Source: an uncultured Clostridia bacterium (GTDB lineage Bacteria > Bacillota > Clostridia > UBA1212 > UBA1255). Taken from it: a stretch of DNA of 64,000 bases. Made by a program: the position numbers and the translations under genes. Shown here one piece after another: positions 1 through 7,829 of the stretch. The stretch is from NCBI GenBank assembly GCA_904420095.1, contig CAJFUB010000036.1, forward strand, positions 1 through 64,000. The letters are read 5' to 3'. Positions within the stretch are counted from its first letter, which is position 1, and each line of letters begins with the position of its first letter. Below the pieces are notes generated by a model that was given only the letters and a program-made list of their open reading frames with translations, made no database searches and was not told the DNA's origin.

Positions 1-54
1 CTTCCAAGTAAAGAAGAATTGCAAAAATTGTTGGAAGACAAAAATTTTGAATAA
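1..54 (+). CDS. C-terminal 17 residues of an unidentified protein
   Basis: An open frame enters at the window edge and stops at TAA 52-54, ending in residues PSKEELQKLLEDKNFE. The tail is charged and helical and too short to assign. It lies in the same AT-rich stretch as the following 190 bases, where I see no other gene. Confidence 0.4.
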   Translation, partial: LPSKEELQKLLEDKNFE

Positions 55-246
55 AAGTATGTGAATACTCGACAGAGTATTTTGTAGTACGTTACGACTA
101 ATATTTTGTGACTTTTCATGAATAAACTGTGAAAAGTCCAATATAAGGCAGTACCATTTTCTGATTTTGACATTTTCGTTACGAATGAATTTTTTGAGGG
201 TGGCTGATATTGAACATATCAAAAGTCACAAAGGAGAGCTTTTATC

Positions 247-543
247 ATGGACCATTTTGAACTAGTATCAGAATACAAACCTACCGGCGACCAGCCCCAG
301 GCCATCGAGCAGCTGGTCAAAGGTTTCCAGGAAGGAAACCAGTGCCAGACGCTTCTGGGTGTCACCGGCTCCGGTAAAACCTTCACGATGGCAAACGTCA
401 TCCAGCAGCTAAATAAACCTACATTGATCATCGCACACAATAAGACTCTGGCGGCACAGCTCTATGGCGAGTTCAAGGAATTTTTCCCGAACAATGCCGT
501 AGAGTATTTTGTCTCATATTATGTTTTATTCCAAAACATCTAA
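247..543 (+). pseudogene. uvrB: uvrB 5' fragment (excinuclease ABC subunit B), truncated
   Basis: The first 92 residues match the start of UvrB, the helicase subunit of nucleotide excision repair. They include the Walker A motif GVTGSGKT and the following [14 protein letters not shown] block. An AAAGGAGAG ribosome binding site precedes the ATG. The match stops after EYFVSYY at about 522; in the family the next residues are DYYQPEAY, but here unrelated sequence leads to a stop at 541-543. More than 500 residues are therefore missing and the product cannot be active. The junction falls directly on the methyltransferase remnant that follows, so it is a deletion or insertion scar or an assembly join. 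The rest of uvrB is not in this window. Confidence 0.85.
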
Positions 544-1189
544 CTATACATGGAATAGGCCGTATGATCCATGGGAATATGACCGCATGATTGAACAATA
601 TCCATGTATTGACGAAAAAACAGGGCGACGATATAAAAAAAGTACCTGTTCATGCACCAGGAGTTAGAAAAGGGGAAACAGGAAAAGAATTGAGAGGTAA
701 ATTACCTCCTGTGGGTAAGCATTGGCAATATACACCAGACAAACTTGATGAATTAGATGCTGCTGGAGAGATATATTGGAATCCAACGGGAAATCGCAGA
801 CGAAAGGTTTTTTGTGACTCTTCAAAGGGTATTCCAATACAGGATATATGGTTAAATTATAGAGATTCGATTAATCAAGCCCAAAAGACAACCGGCTATC
901 CAACTGAAAAAATATGGATATGTTGAAAATGATTGTAACGGCTTCTTCTAATCCGGGGGATATAGTATTAGATTGCTTTGCTGGTAGTGGAACAACTTTA
1001 GGAGCAGCTTCTGAAAATGGCCGTTATTGGATTGGTGCAGATAATAGTATGGAAAGTTTAAAAGCTGTTCTTAAATGATTTACAGATGGTCTTGATGTGT
1101 ATGGTGATTATGTAAATGGCATGACGTATGAACAATATTCATTAAATTTGGAAGAAAAGTGTCTGTTTGCTATTTTGACATTAAAGTAA
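521..1189 (+). pseudogene. decayed DNA methyltransferase (N6_N4 MTase family), C-terminal half
   Basis: Three reading-frame pieces join into the C-terminal half of a beta-class DNA methyltransferase. The first (521-640) starts [11 protein letters not shown]. The second (about 635-910) carries GKELRGKLPPVGKHW and DIWLNY. The third (914-1078) carries ASSNPGDIVLDCFAGSGTT, the FxGxG S-adenosylmethionine site. Frame shifts fall at an A7 run near 634-640 and an A6 run near 906-912. An in-frame TGA at 1076-1078 may also interrupt it, since the same frame stays open to TAA 1187-1189. The N-terminal half, with the DPPY-type catalytic motif, is absent. Base composition is much more AT-rich than the genes from 1677 onward, which suggests acquired DNA. 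Confidence 0.75.
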
Positions 1190-1217
1190 AATGAATTTTG
1201 TGTAAGGAAGGTGTGCT

Positions 1218-1283
1218 ATGTTGAAAAAACAACAAGATGAATTTGTAAAATATAGTAATTTGAGAAAGGCGGAGAGCATATGA
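1218..1283 (+). CDS. 21-residue micro-ORF coupled to the zinc-ribbon gene
   Basis: An ATG at 1218 follows AAGGAAGG with good spacing and encodes MLKKQQDEFVKYSNLRKAES plus Ile, rich in Lys and Gln. Its TGA stop (1281-1283) overlaps the next ATG (1280-1282) as ATGA, the usual arrangement for translational coupling. No function is recognised. It may be a real micro-protein, the tail of a shortened gene, or only a translated leader for the next gene. Confidence 0.4.
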   Translation: MLKKQQDEFVKYSNLRKAESI

Positions 1284-1519
1284 GGACAAAATTAATTTAT
1301 TCAAACATTGAGGATTCTCCAGGGTATGGTGCTGGAAGTGGAGATACTGAGAGATATGAATATGAGTGCCCATGTGGTAAAGGAAAAATAGTTGAAGAAC
1401 ATGATAATATACCGGGATTTCGCGATCATGATGTATATATTTCTTGCGAAGAATGTAGGAAAAAGTATACTTTAGATACCAGTAAAGGAGTAAGGAATTG
1501 GGAACTTATTGAGAAATAA
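1280..1519 (+). CDS. small zinc-ribbon-like hypothetical protein
   Basis: 79 residues. Two cysteine pairs, CPCGKG near residue 32 and CEEC near residue 57, are spaced like a zinc ribbon and separated by an acidic HDNIPGFRDHD segment. There is no signal peptide or membrane helix. The start overlaps the upstream micro-ORF by ATGA, and an AAAGGCGGAGAG ribosome binding site lies inside that micro-ORF. It sits beside a decayed DNA methyltransferase, so it is probably accessory DNA; similar small Cys4 proteins are common in clostridial islands (recall, not checked). The function is unknown. Confidence 0.55.
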   Translation: MRTKLIYSNIEDSPGYGAGSGDTERYEYECPCGKGKIVEEHDNIPGFRDHDVYISCEECRKKYTLDTSKGVRNWELIEK

Positions 1520-1676
1520 TATAATTGAATATACAGAAAATCAGCAAGCCAAAATAAATGATGTAATTGAAGTAAAAAGCGGCGTAGATTTGTACGGAAA
1601 TTAAATAAATATAGTTAAAAGCAACAAAGGACACGCCGCGTTCGAATAAACACCCCTCCGCCTCTGCGCCGATCCG

Positions 1677-3638
1677 TCACGCGGTTCCGCCACCTGGATT
1701 CGTACGCTCTTGCGCTTCTGTTATGTACCGGTTCGCCTGCGTGGTAAACAGTTCGTAGTAGATTCCTTTCTTTTGCATGAGCTCCGTATGATTTCCGACC
1801 TCCGCCAGAAGACCGTTCTCAAGAACAAGAATTTTCGTCGCGATTGTGGCGCTTGACAAGCGATGGGAAACAAAGAAGGTTGTTTTATCCTTGCGCAGCT
1901 TATCGAATTGCTGGAAAATTTCCTGCTCGGCAATGGCATCAAGCGACGCCGTCGGCTCATCGAGAATCAAAATATCCGAATCAGAATAAAATGCCCTTGC
2001 AATCGCAAGCTTTTGCCATTGTCCGATGGAGGGCTCGATGCCCGTTTGCTCAAATACGCGCATCAGCGGCGTGTCATACCCCTTTGGCAGCCGGCAGATA
2101 AATTCGTCGGCAGAGCTGGCCTCAGCGGCCTCTCTGACCGCATCCGGATCGATCGGCTTTGCAATTTCGCCAAAAGAAATGTTTTCGCTCACCGTGAAGG
2201 CGTATTTGCCAAAATCCTGGAATATAACGCCAAACATGGCGTAAAGCTCGTTTGTATCGTATTCGCGGATATCGTGCCCGTCGAGAAGGATTCTGCCCTG
2301 CGTAGGATCATAAAGACGCGTCAAAAGCTTGAGCAAGGTGGTTTTTCCTGCGCCGTTCAGTCCCACAAGAACAACGGTGTCGCCGGGATTGATCACACAG
2401 CTGATGTTCCTGAGCACATCCCGGTCCGTTCCGGGATAACGGAAGGACACATTTTGAAATTCAATTGTATGTCCGACATGGCGTGCCACATGACGCGCCT
2501 GCGGGAGCGTCGGGACGATATGTCTTTTTTCATTCATAAAAACAATCATGTTATCAATAAACAGCGTCCCTTCGTAAATGCTTGACGTGGTTGTGACAAG
2601 CGCTGCCACGCAGCTGGCGATCGAGGTGAGCGCGCCCGTATAAAGCGAGTAGTCGCCGATCTGACCGCCGCCGATCGTGACGGTGTAGGCAATGAAGAAA
2701 AACAAAGCGCAGTTAACGGCGGTCGTAACAAGAGAAATAACGATTCCCCAAATACTTTCACCGGTGATCAGGCTCTTTATGCCGGAGAAATAGCGAGCAA
2801 AAACTTTATTATAATTAAAGATAAAAGTATCCGACAGACCAAAAAGGCGCAGCTCTTTTACCATATCCTTGTTAACAAGCATATCGGAGTAATAGGACAT
2901 TTGCCTGCGCTCTTTGGAATGATGCCGCATGTACTTAAAATTTTTCTTGCGGTACCAGTAAGTTATGACCGCGCTTGGAAGGGACAGCAGAATGACTATA
3001 AGCGGCGCGAACCATGCGACGGCGGATAAAATGACAATAAAGCTGACGGCAGAGATGATTGTACTGATGATATTGAAGGTCGAGCGGATGACTTCAACCG
3101 GACGCGATCCCGCTTCTCGGTTTGCATTCTCAAATTTTTCATAGAATTCCGGCATATCGAAAGAGGCGACATCGATTTCCTTTGCCTTGTTCATGATTTT
3201 ACATTTTACATGGTTCGTTACCAGCTCGCTGGAAATACGAGTTATCATATTGCTGATGCTGCTGACCAGACTGACAAAGAACATATACCCGAACTGCAAT
3301 AGCATTGCGGGCAGCAGGATTGTGCAGATGGTTGTGAAAACGGGGGCTTCCAGCGTCAGCACATCCGCGACGCGGTTCAGTAAATTCGCAGAGATATAGG
3401 CCGAAAGAACAGGCGATATCCCGTTGAACGCAGCCAGAAATACCATCATAATCAGCAGAGATTTTTTCGCTTCCCAAACAAGCTTAATGATATAAATAAG
3501 CCGCGAGAAAAAACTATGCAATACTCTTTTCAGGTAACCGGGTATTTCGCCGATGCTTTTTGGCAGCGGCTCCTTTAATTTTTCATTTGCTTCGCTTGGG
3601 GGCGGTCCTCCGAATCCCCCGGGTGCTCCGGGTCCCAT
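1677..3638 (-). CDS. ABC exporter, fused permease and ATPase
   Basis: 653 residues from the ATG at 3638, which has AAGGGAGGA seven bases upstream; a longer open frame to 3761 lacks such a site. Residues about 60-370 form a six-helix exporter membrane domain. The ATPase domain follows, with Walker A GLNGAGKT at about 426-433, a variant signature SIGQWQ at about 537-542, Walker B LILDEP at about 557-562 and the switch histidine in VSHRL at about 592. The GQWQ form instead of SGGQ is seen in peptide and lantibiotic exporters. The N terminus has an unusual Gly/Pro-rich stretch (MGPGAPGGFGGPPPSE). It is the last gene of a four-gene minus-strand operon with a surface lipoprotein and a phosphodiester glycosidase, so export of an envelope component or peptide is a reasonable guess. 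Homodimer expected; substrate unknown. Confidence 0.9.
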   Translation of the reverse strand: MGPGAPGGFGGPPPSEANEKLKEPLPKSIGEIPGYLKRVLHSFFSRLIYIIKLVWEAKKSLLIMMVFLAAFNGISPVLSAYISANLLNRVADVLTLEAPVFTTICTILLPAMLLQFGYMFFVSLVSSISNMITRISSELVTNHVKCKIMNKAKEIDVASFDMPEFYEKFENANREAGSRPVEVIRSTFNIISTIISAVSFIVILSAVAWFAPLIVILLSLPSAVITYWYRKKNFKYMRHHSKERRQMSYYSDMLVNKDMVKELRLFGLSDTFIFNYNKVFARYFSGIKSLITGESIWGIVISLVTTAVNCALFFFIAYTVTIGGGQIGDYSLYTGALTSIASCVAALVTTTSSIYEGTLFIDNMIVFMNEKRHIVPTLPQARHVARHVGHTIEFQNVSFRYPGTDRDVLRNISCVINPGDTVVLVGLNGAGKTTLLKLLTRLYDPTQGRILLDGHDIREYDTNELYAMFGVIFQDFGKYAFTVSENISFGEIAKPIDPDAVREAAEASSADEFICRLPKGYDTPLMRVFEQTGIEPSIGQWQKLAIARAFYSDSDILILDEPTASLDAIAEQEIFQQFDKLRKDKTTFFVSHRLSSATIATKILVLENGLLAEVGNHTELMQKKGIYYELFTTQANRYITEAQERTNPGGGTA

Positions 3639-3667
3639 TTTTATTCCTCCCTTGTCAGTATAAAATT

Positions 3668-4087
3668 TTACCCACAGGTTTTGCGGTGCCGCAAAAAAAT
3701 CTGTATAAAATAGGCGGCGGCGCCGGCCGCAAGCAGCGCGGCGCCGGCAAGCCAATACCATCGCATTAAAGTATTAGAAGTGCCGTAGATCTCCAAAACG
3801 CCTTTTATGATGCTTCCCACCGTCAGTGCGGCGATGCCGGAATGATAGAGATTGCGTGTAAGCGCATTCGGATAATTCTTTCCCCCTGCAAAATTCAGAA
3901 GGAAGAACGGCAGCGTTCCTCCGGCAAGTGGAAAAGCGAAAGCATAAATCATAAAAAAGGAATAAACTCCGTGGCTGAATCCTTCATACACCGCGCCGAA
4001 CAGCGCGCAGAAGAGAGAAATGAGCAGATAGATAAAGGCGGTTTTTTTTGCTCTTTTTGCATTTTCATCAATATCCGACATATACAA
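3668..4087 (-). CDS. small four-helix membrane protein, function unknown
   Basis: 139 residues with four hydrophobic segments (about 17-37, 42-62, 80-98 and 110-132) and a basic C terminus. The likely start is TTG at 4087, eleven bases after AAAGGAG; an ATG two codons later (4081) is less well spaced. It overlaps the end of the phosphodiester glycosidase gene by 20 bases and precedes the ABC exporter gene by 29 bases, so all three are probably co-translated. No family is recognised. Position suggests an accessory membrane subunit of this surface operon. Confidence 0.6.
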   Translation of the reverse strand: MYMSDIDENAKRAKKTAFIYLLISLFCALFGAVYEGFSHGVYSFFMIYAFAFPLAGGTLPFFLLNFAGGKNYPNALTRNLYHSGIAALTVGSIIKGVLEIYGTSNTLMRWYWLAGAALLAAGAAAYFIQIFLRHRKTCG

Positions 4088-4958
4088 TGTCGCTCACGCT
4101 CCTTTCTCTGATGCTCTTGCCGTCGGTGGTGGGGTTATTGATCACTTCGCCGTTAAAGTATATGGTAGAGGAGCCGCCGCCGTCAAGGTTATAGGCAGTC
4201 GCAGCTCCGATCGACTGCATAAATTCCGCAAGCTCGTAAAGGGTAAGCCCCTCGCTTTCCTCGGTCCGCCCGTCCGATACGACAAACACATAATGAAGCG
4301 GTTCCAGGATGCCGATCGCGGTGCGGGGATTGCTTGCCATTGCTTTGCCGACCTCTTCTGTTTCAGTCACGGCGATTTGTCCGTCTATCACCAAAGCCGG
4401 TCCGAACGACAAAATCTGCCACGCGCCCGCCTCCAGCAGACTTTGGGCGGAAACGCTCGTTTCGGTTATGATTTCAAAGGAACCGTCCGCATAGATTACA
4501 AGAGCCTCCCGACCGCTTGTCGCTTTGTCACGGTAAAGAACGCCGTTGCGAAGGACGTACCCGCTTTCCTGCGTTCCGTAGTAATCTCCATTAATGGCAA
4601 GAATGGCGCCGTTGTCGGCTGCAATTGTCGAGGTTTTGTCGGTGACATTTTTACCGTATGCGTTTTTGGCAAGGGCTGTTTGCAAATATTCAGCTGAAGA
4701 GAGCTGTACGTCGGCCGCATAGATCGTTGTGTCCTTCTCTCTGTATTCGGTTATGGTAATGGAAATATTATCATCCGCATAGGAGACGGCGGTCAGGATC
4801 GGAGAAGCGCCGCCTTGTCCGGATTCGCTGCCTCCGCCGTCGTTTTCCGGCTGTACGATGGAATATACTCTCTCGATCACGAAGGTATCCATCAGTACAT
4901 ATACCGTGAATGCCGTCAGGAACAGCGCGTATAGAATGCCCCAAAGATATTTTTTCAT
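4068..4958 (-). CDS. phosphodiester glycosidase family protein (NAGPA domain)
   Basis: 296 residues from the ATG at 4958, which has AGGAGGTG nine bases upstream. A longer frame reaches 5045 but would use a site inside the preceding gene. One membrane anchor (about residues 5-25, WGILYALFLTAFTVYVL) is followed by an extracytoplasmic domain. NGDYYGT, NPRTAIG, LDGGGSST and SDIVYVGY are hallmarks of the family named for N-acetylglucosamine-1-phosphodiester alpha-N-acetylglucosaminidase. Members cleave sugar-phosphodiester links, for example in wall polymers or exopolysaccharide. It is second in the minus-strand operon, 86 bases behind the DUF4353 lipoprotein gene. The natural substrate here is unknown. 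Confidence 0.85.
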   Translation of the reverse strand: MKKYLWGILYALFLTAFTVYVLMDTFVIERVYSIVQPENDGGGSESGQGGASPILTAVSYADDNISITITEYREKDTTIYAADVQLSSAEYLQTALAKNAYGKNVTDKTSTIAADNGAILAINGDYYGTQESGYVLRNGVLYRDKATSGREALVIYADGSFEIITETSVSAQSLLEAGAWQILSFGPALVIDGQIAVTETEEVGKAMASNPRTAIGILEPLHYVFVVSDGRTEESEGLTLYELAEFMQSIGAATAYNLDGGGSSTIYFNGEVINNPTTDGKSIRERSVSDIVYVGY

Positions 4959-5044
4959 TTTATCAGTCACCTCCTGCGCTTTTTTTGATTTCGGTCGCGC
5001 CCCTTGCAGGCGCTGCGTCCGGCGTTCCGTCCCGGGCGACGACA

Positions 5045-6811
5045 TCAGCTTGCTTCAAATTCGCCTGAGGCCGAACCTACCGTAATGGTATAGCGTTCAC
5101 CCGATACGATCTCGGGACTGCTGAGAATTACAACGGAAAAGGAAAGCTCCGGTGTGTAGGATAGGAGGAGATTGCCGTTTTGATCTTTGAGTGTAATGGC
5201 GGTACCGGAGGATTGATTGCCGACGCCGACCGCGATCACACCCTGCACAGAATTACTGAAGGTCTGAGCCATACCGGATGCGCCTGTGCCGATAAAGGTG
5301 CCTCCCGTAATCGTTGCGCTTATATCATAATCGAGCGTTGCGGTATCGCCCTGCGTCGGGCCGACAACGACGGTATATCCGCCGGAAATGAGAAGCGTGC
5401 CGTTGGCATCGATCCCGTCGCCGGAAGCCTTTATATAAAGATTTCCGCCGGAGATAACGATGCTGCCATTGGAAGAGGAGGACATCCCGCCGCGTCCGCC
5501 GAACATACCGTCTCTTCCGCCTGTCGTGCCGCTGGAATCCACGCCGCCAGCGGCGTTCAGACCGTCGTCGCTGGCGGTCAGAGTAATGTCGCCGCCCTGG
5601 ATTTCAATGTTCAAGGCCTCCAGCCCCTCATAGCTTTCGGAAATATTGATCGTACCTGCTGTAACGGTAAGGGTTTCCTCTGCGTGAATCGCATCGTCGC
5701 CGGAGGCAAGCGCAAAGGCGCCGCCGTTTATCGTGATAGAGGCATCGGAATGAATTGCGTCATCTGCAGAGTCTATCGTGATGGTTCCGCCTGAAATAAG
5801 AATGCTGGCAGCCGCCTTGATTCCCTTCATGCTGGTACTGCTGTCAGACGCAGTGGAAGAGGAAGGGGCTCCGCCCCTGCCGCCCATAAAGCCGCCCCAG
5901 AAATCCGAGGACTCATGAGTGCCGTTTTCACTGCCTCCGCCGGCAAGGATCGTAATAACGCCATCCTCCAGCTGCAAGTATGCTCCGGCGCTGATCCCGT
6001 CGCCTTCGGCCTCGATTTCAAGCGTACCGCTCGAAATATAGACGAATCCGAGCGCCGTATCCTCCGTATTTTCTGCATGAATCCCATCTTTACCGGCGTC
6101 GACTGTAATCGACGCATTTATGAGCCTTACGCTGTCGTTTGCATCAAGCCCGTGAGAAGCGGAATAAATAAAGTATGTGCCGCCCGTGATAACAAGATCG
6201 TCCTTAGATACGATGCCATGCCCCGCCGGCGAATGAATCGTAAGCGTGCCGGATCCGTTCAGCGTCAGATCCTGCTTTGAGAATATAACGGCATCTATAT
6301 TATTCTCGTCGATCGCGTTGAAGGTCCCGCCATTGGAAAGAGTGTTCTCCGTACCGTCGGCCAAGGTGACAAAAACCTTATCTGCTTCGAGAATATACAG
6401 CGGAGCAGAGGTTTTGCTGCTGATCTCTACGCCGTTCAGAACCAACTGCAGCTTGGCGGTATCGGGAGCGTCTACGAGAATCATACCGTCCTCTAACGTA
6501 CCGGAAAGGATATATGTGGCCTCCTCCGTAATCGTGACCGTAGTTCCCGAGATCAAAACGCTCTCGGAGCTCGCCGTGGCGGAGCTGCCGTTCAGCTGAA
6601 TCAGAATACTGTCTTTCACATCATAATCCATAACGTAATCTCTGTTCGTAAACATATCTGTATCGGTTTGCGAGAAGTCAACCTCCGCTGGCTCGGCGGC
6701 ACTGTCGGAAAGCTCGGCAGTGCCCGAATCCAATGCAGTTTTCGTTCCGCATCCGCTGAGTATGCCAGGCATTAAAACAACTGCTAAAATGATGGGCAAA
6801 AGTCTTTTCAT
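5045..6811 (-). CDS. Cthe_2159/DUF4353-type carbohydrate-binding beta-helix lipoprotein
   Basis: 588 residues. A signal peptide ends in lipobox LSGC (Cys about 21), so it is anchored on the outer face of the membrane. The body is a run of short repeats (GGT, DGIHAE, DDAIHS, GDGIDANG) typical of a right-handed beta-helix with Asp-rich turns. Two Gly/Ser-rich insertions interrupt it (GGFMGGRGGAPSSS and GMFGGRGGMSSSS). The family founder Cthe_2159 binds acidic polysaccharide and calcium. The ATG at 6811 is preferred over a GTG at 6814, since GGAGGG lies seven bases upstream of it. It is first in the minus-strand operon and divergent from the two-component genes, downstream of promoter element A. 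Binding of wall or mucosal acidic glycans is inferred. Confidence 0.85.
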   Translation of the reverse strand: MKRLLPIILAVVLMPGILSGCGTKTALDSGTAELSDSAAEPAEVDFSQTDTDMFTNRDYVMDYDVKDSILIQLNGSSATASSESVLISGTTVTITEEATYILSGTLEDGMILVDAPDTAKLQLVLNGVEISSKTSAPLYILEADKVFVTLADGTENTLSNGGTFNAIDENNIDAVIFSKQDLTLNGSGTLTIHSPAGHGIVSKDDLVITGGTYFIYSASHGLDANDSVRLINASITVDAGKDGIHAENTEDTALGFVYISSGTLEIEAEGDGISAGAYLQLEDGVITILAGGGSENGTHESSDFWGGFMGGRGGAPSSSTASDSSTSMKGIKAAASILISGGTITIDSADDAIHSDASITINGGAFALASGDDAIHAEETLTVTAGTINISESYEGLEALNIEIQGGDITLTASDDGLNAAGGVDSSGTTGGRDGMFGGRGGMSSSSNGSIVISGGNLYIKASGDGIDANGTLLISGGYTVVVGPTQGDTATLDYDISATITGGTFIGTGASGMAQTFSNSVQGVIAVGVGNQSSGTAITLKDQNGNLLLSYTPELSFSVVILSSPEIVSGERYTITVGSASGEFEAS

Positions 6812-6970
6812 CACAAAACCCTCCTCTTTTTATTGAAGCTCTGATGCAGCGGGTTCCTGCTTCGACACTGTGATTTCCAAATTCCCGTTACGACAGCGAA
6901 GCTTATGGATCGTTTCTTTTTCCCTGACCGCATCACGAACGCAGCCTCCTTCCAGGGGCCTTCCTGCGGC

Positions 6971-7003
6971 AGTATACTCTGCGAACCTTAAACGGAGTAA
7001 AAG
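6971..7003 (-). promoter_or_regulatory. regulated promoter A (shared CTTAAG/TAAAAT element)
   Basis: On the minus strand the sequence reads TTTTA-CTCCG-TTTAAG, then ten bases, then -10 box TATACT. The layout equals that of sites at 7032, 9099 and 11814. There is no good -35 box; the CTTAAG-like half-sites at 11-base pitch sit where an OmpR-type activator would bind. It would drive the DUF4353, glycosidase, membrane protein and ABC operon. Confidence 0.65.
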
Positions 7004-7031
7004 ATATGAAAAAAATTTTTATTGCTTTGGA

Positions 7032-7064
7032 TTTTTATTTCACTTAAGGTTAGCAGGGTAAAAT
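7032..7064 (+). promoter_or_regulatory. regulated promoter B (shared element), two-component operon
   Basis: TTTTTA (7032), five bases, CTTAAG (7043-7048), ten bases, -10 box TAAAAT (7059-7064). It lies 28 bases from promoter A, back to back, and upstream of the response regulator gene. This suggests autoregulation together with control of the divergent operon. Confidence 0.65.
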
Positions 7065-7157
7065 GGCTCCGACACAATAAAAGACGTTTATGAAAGGAAA
7101 CTGCTTTTTTTGCTGTCATATGATATAATCAATAAAACGGGACGAGGAAGATGCAGT

Positions 7158-7829
7158 ATGAGAATTTTATTAGCGGAAGACGAACGTCCTCTTGCAAGGG
7201 CAATCGTTAAAATTTTTGAAAAGAATAATTATTCGGCTGATGCCGTACACAACGGCGAGGATGCTCTGCTGTACCTGGAGGCCGGTAATTACGATGCTGT
7301 GGTAATGGACATCATGATGCCGAAAATGGACGGGATCACGGCGCTGAAAAAGCTGCGCGCCGCGGGCAATCAGATTCCCGTGCTTATGCTGACGGCAAAG
7401 ACCGAAATCGACGACAAGGTGCTGGGACTGGACAGCGGCGCCAATTACTATCTGACAAAGCCGTTTGACACCAAGGAGCTGCTGGCCTGCGTCCGCGCCA
7501 TCACACGGACGCAGGCGGAGGTCGATACAAAGCTGTCAGCCGGCAACATCACTTTGGATCGTTCTACCTTTGAGCTGGCCTCTCCGACGGGGAGCTTCCG
7601 CCTGGCAAACAAGGAATTTCAAATGATGGAGCTTCTGATGGCGAATCCGCATCATATTATTTCCGCCGAGCGCTTTTTAGAGAAGATCTGGGGCTTTGAC
7701 AACGAAGCAGAGATCAATGTGGTTTGGGTATATATTTCCTATCTTCGTAAGAAGCTGGCTGCTCTGCACGCGGATATTACCATCAAATCTTCCCGGAACG
7801 CCGGATATTCTTTGGAGGAAGAGGTATGA
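7158..7829 (+). CDS. OmpR-family response regulator
   Basis: 223 residues. The receiver domain (1-115) has the acidic pair E7/D8, phosphorylation site D51 in VMDIMMPK, T79 and K101 (LTKPFD). A winged-helix DNA-binding domain (about 125-220) ends GYSLEEE. The ATG at 7158 follows GAGGAAG; an upstream in-frame start at 7110 lacks a site. It overlaps the kinase gene by ATGA. It is the likely activator of the four CTTAAG/TAAAAT promoters between 6971 and 11846, since it is the only regulator of this class nearby and one copy precedes its own gene. Confidence 0.93.
   Translation: MRILLAEDERPLARAIVKIFEKNNYSADAVHNGEDALLYLEAGNYDAVVMDIMMPKMDGITALKKLRAAGNQIPVLMLTAKTEIDDKVLGLDSGANYYLTKPFDTKELLACVRAITRTQAEVDTKLSAGNITLDRSTFELASPTGSFRLANKEFQMMELLMANPHHIISAERFLEKIWGFDNEAEINVVWVYISYLRKKLAALHADITIKSSRNAGYSLEEEV

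Noticed and set aside
1509-1604. 31-codon frame ending KSGVDLYGN in AT-rich DNA
   Set aside because: Only a TTG start without a ribosome binding site and no recognisable family.
5180-5794. 204-codon plus-strand frame inside the DUF4353 gene
   Set aside because: Mirror of the Gly/Asp-repeat coding sequence; no start site signal.
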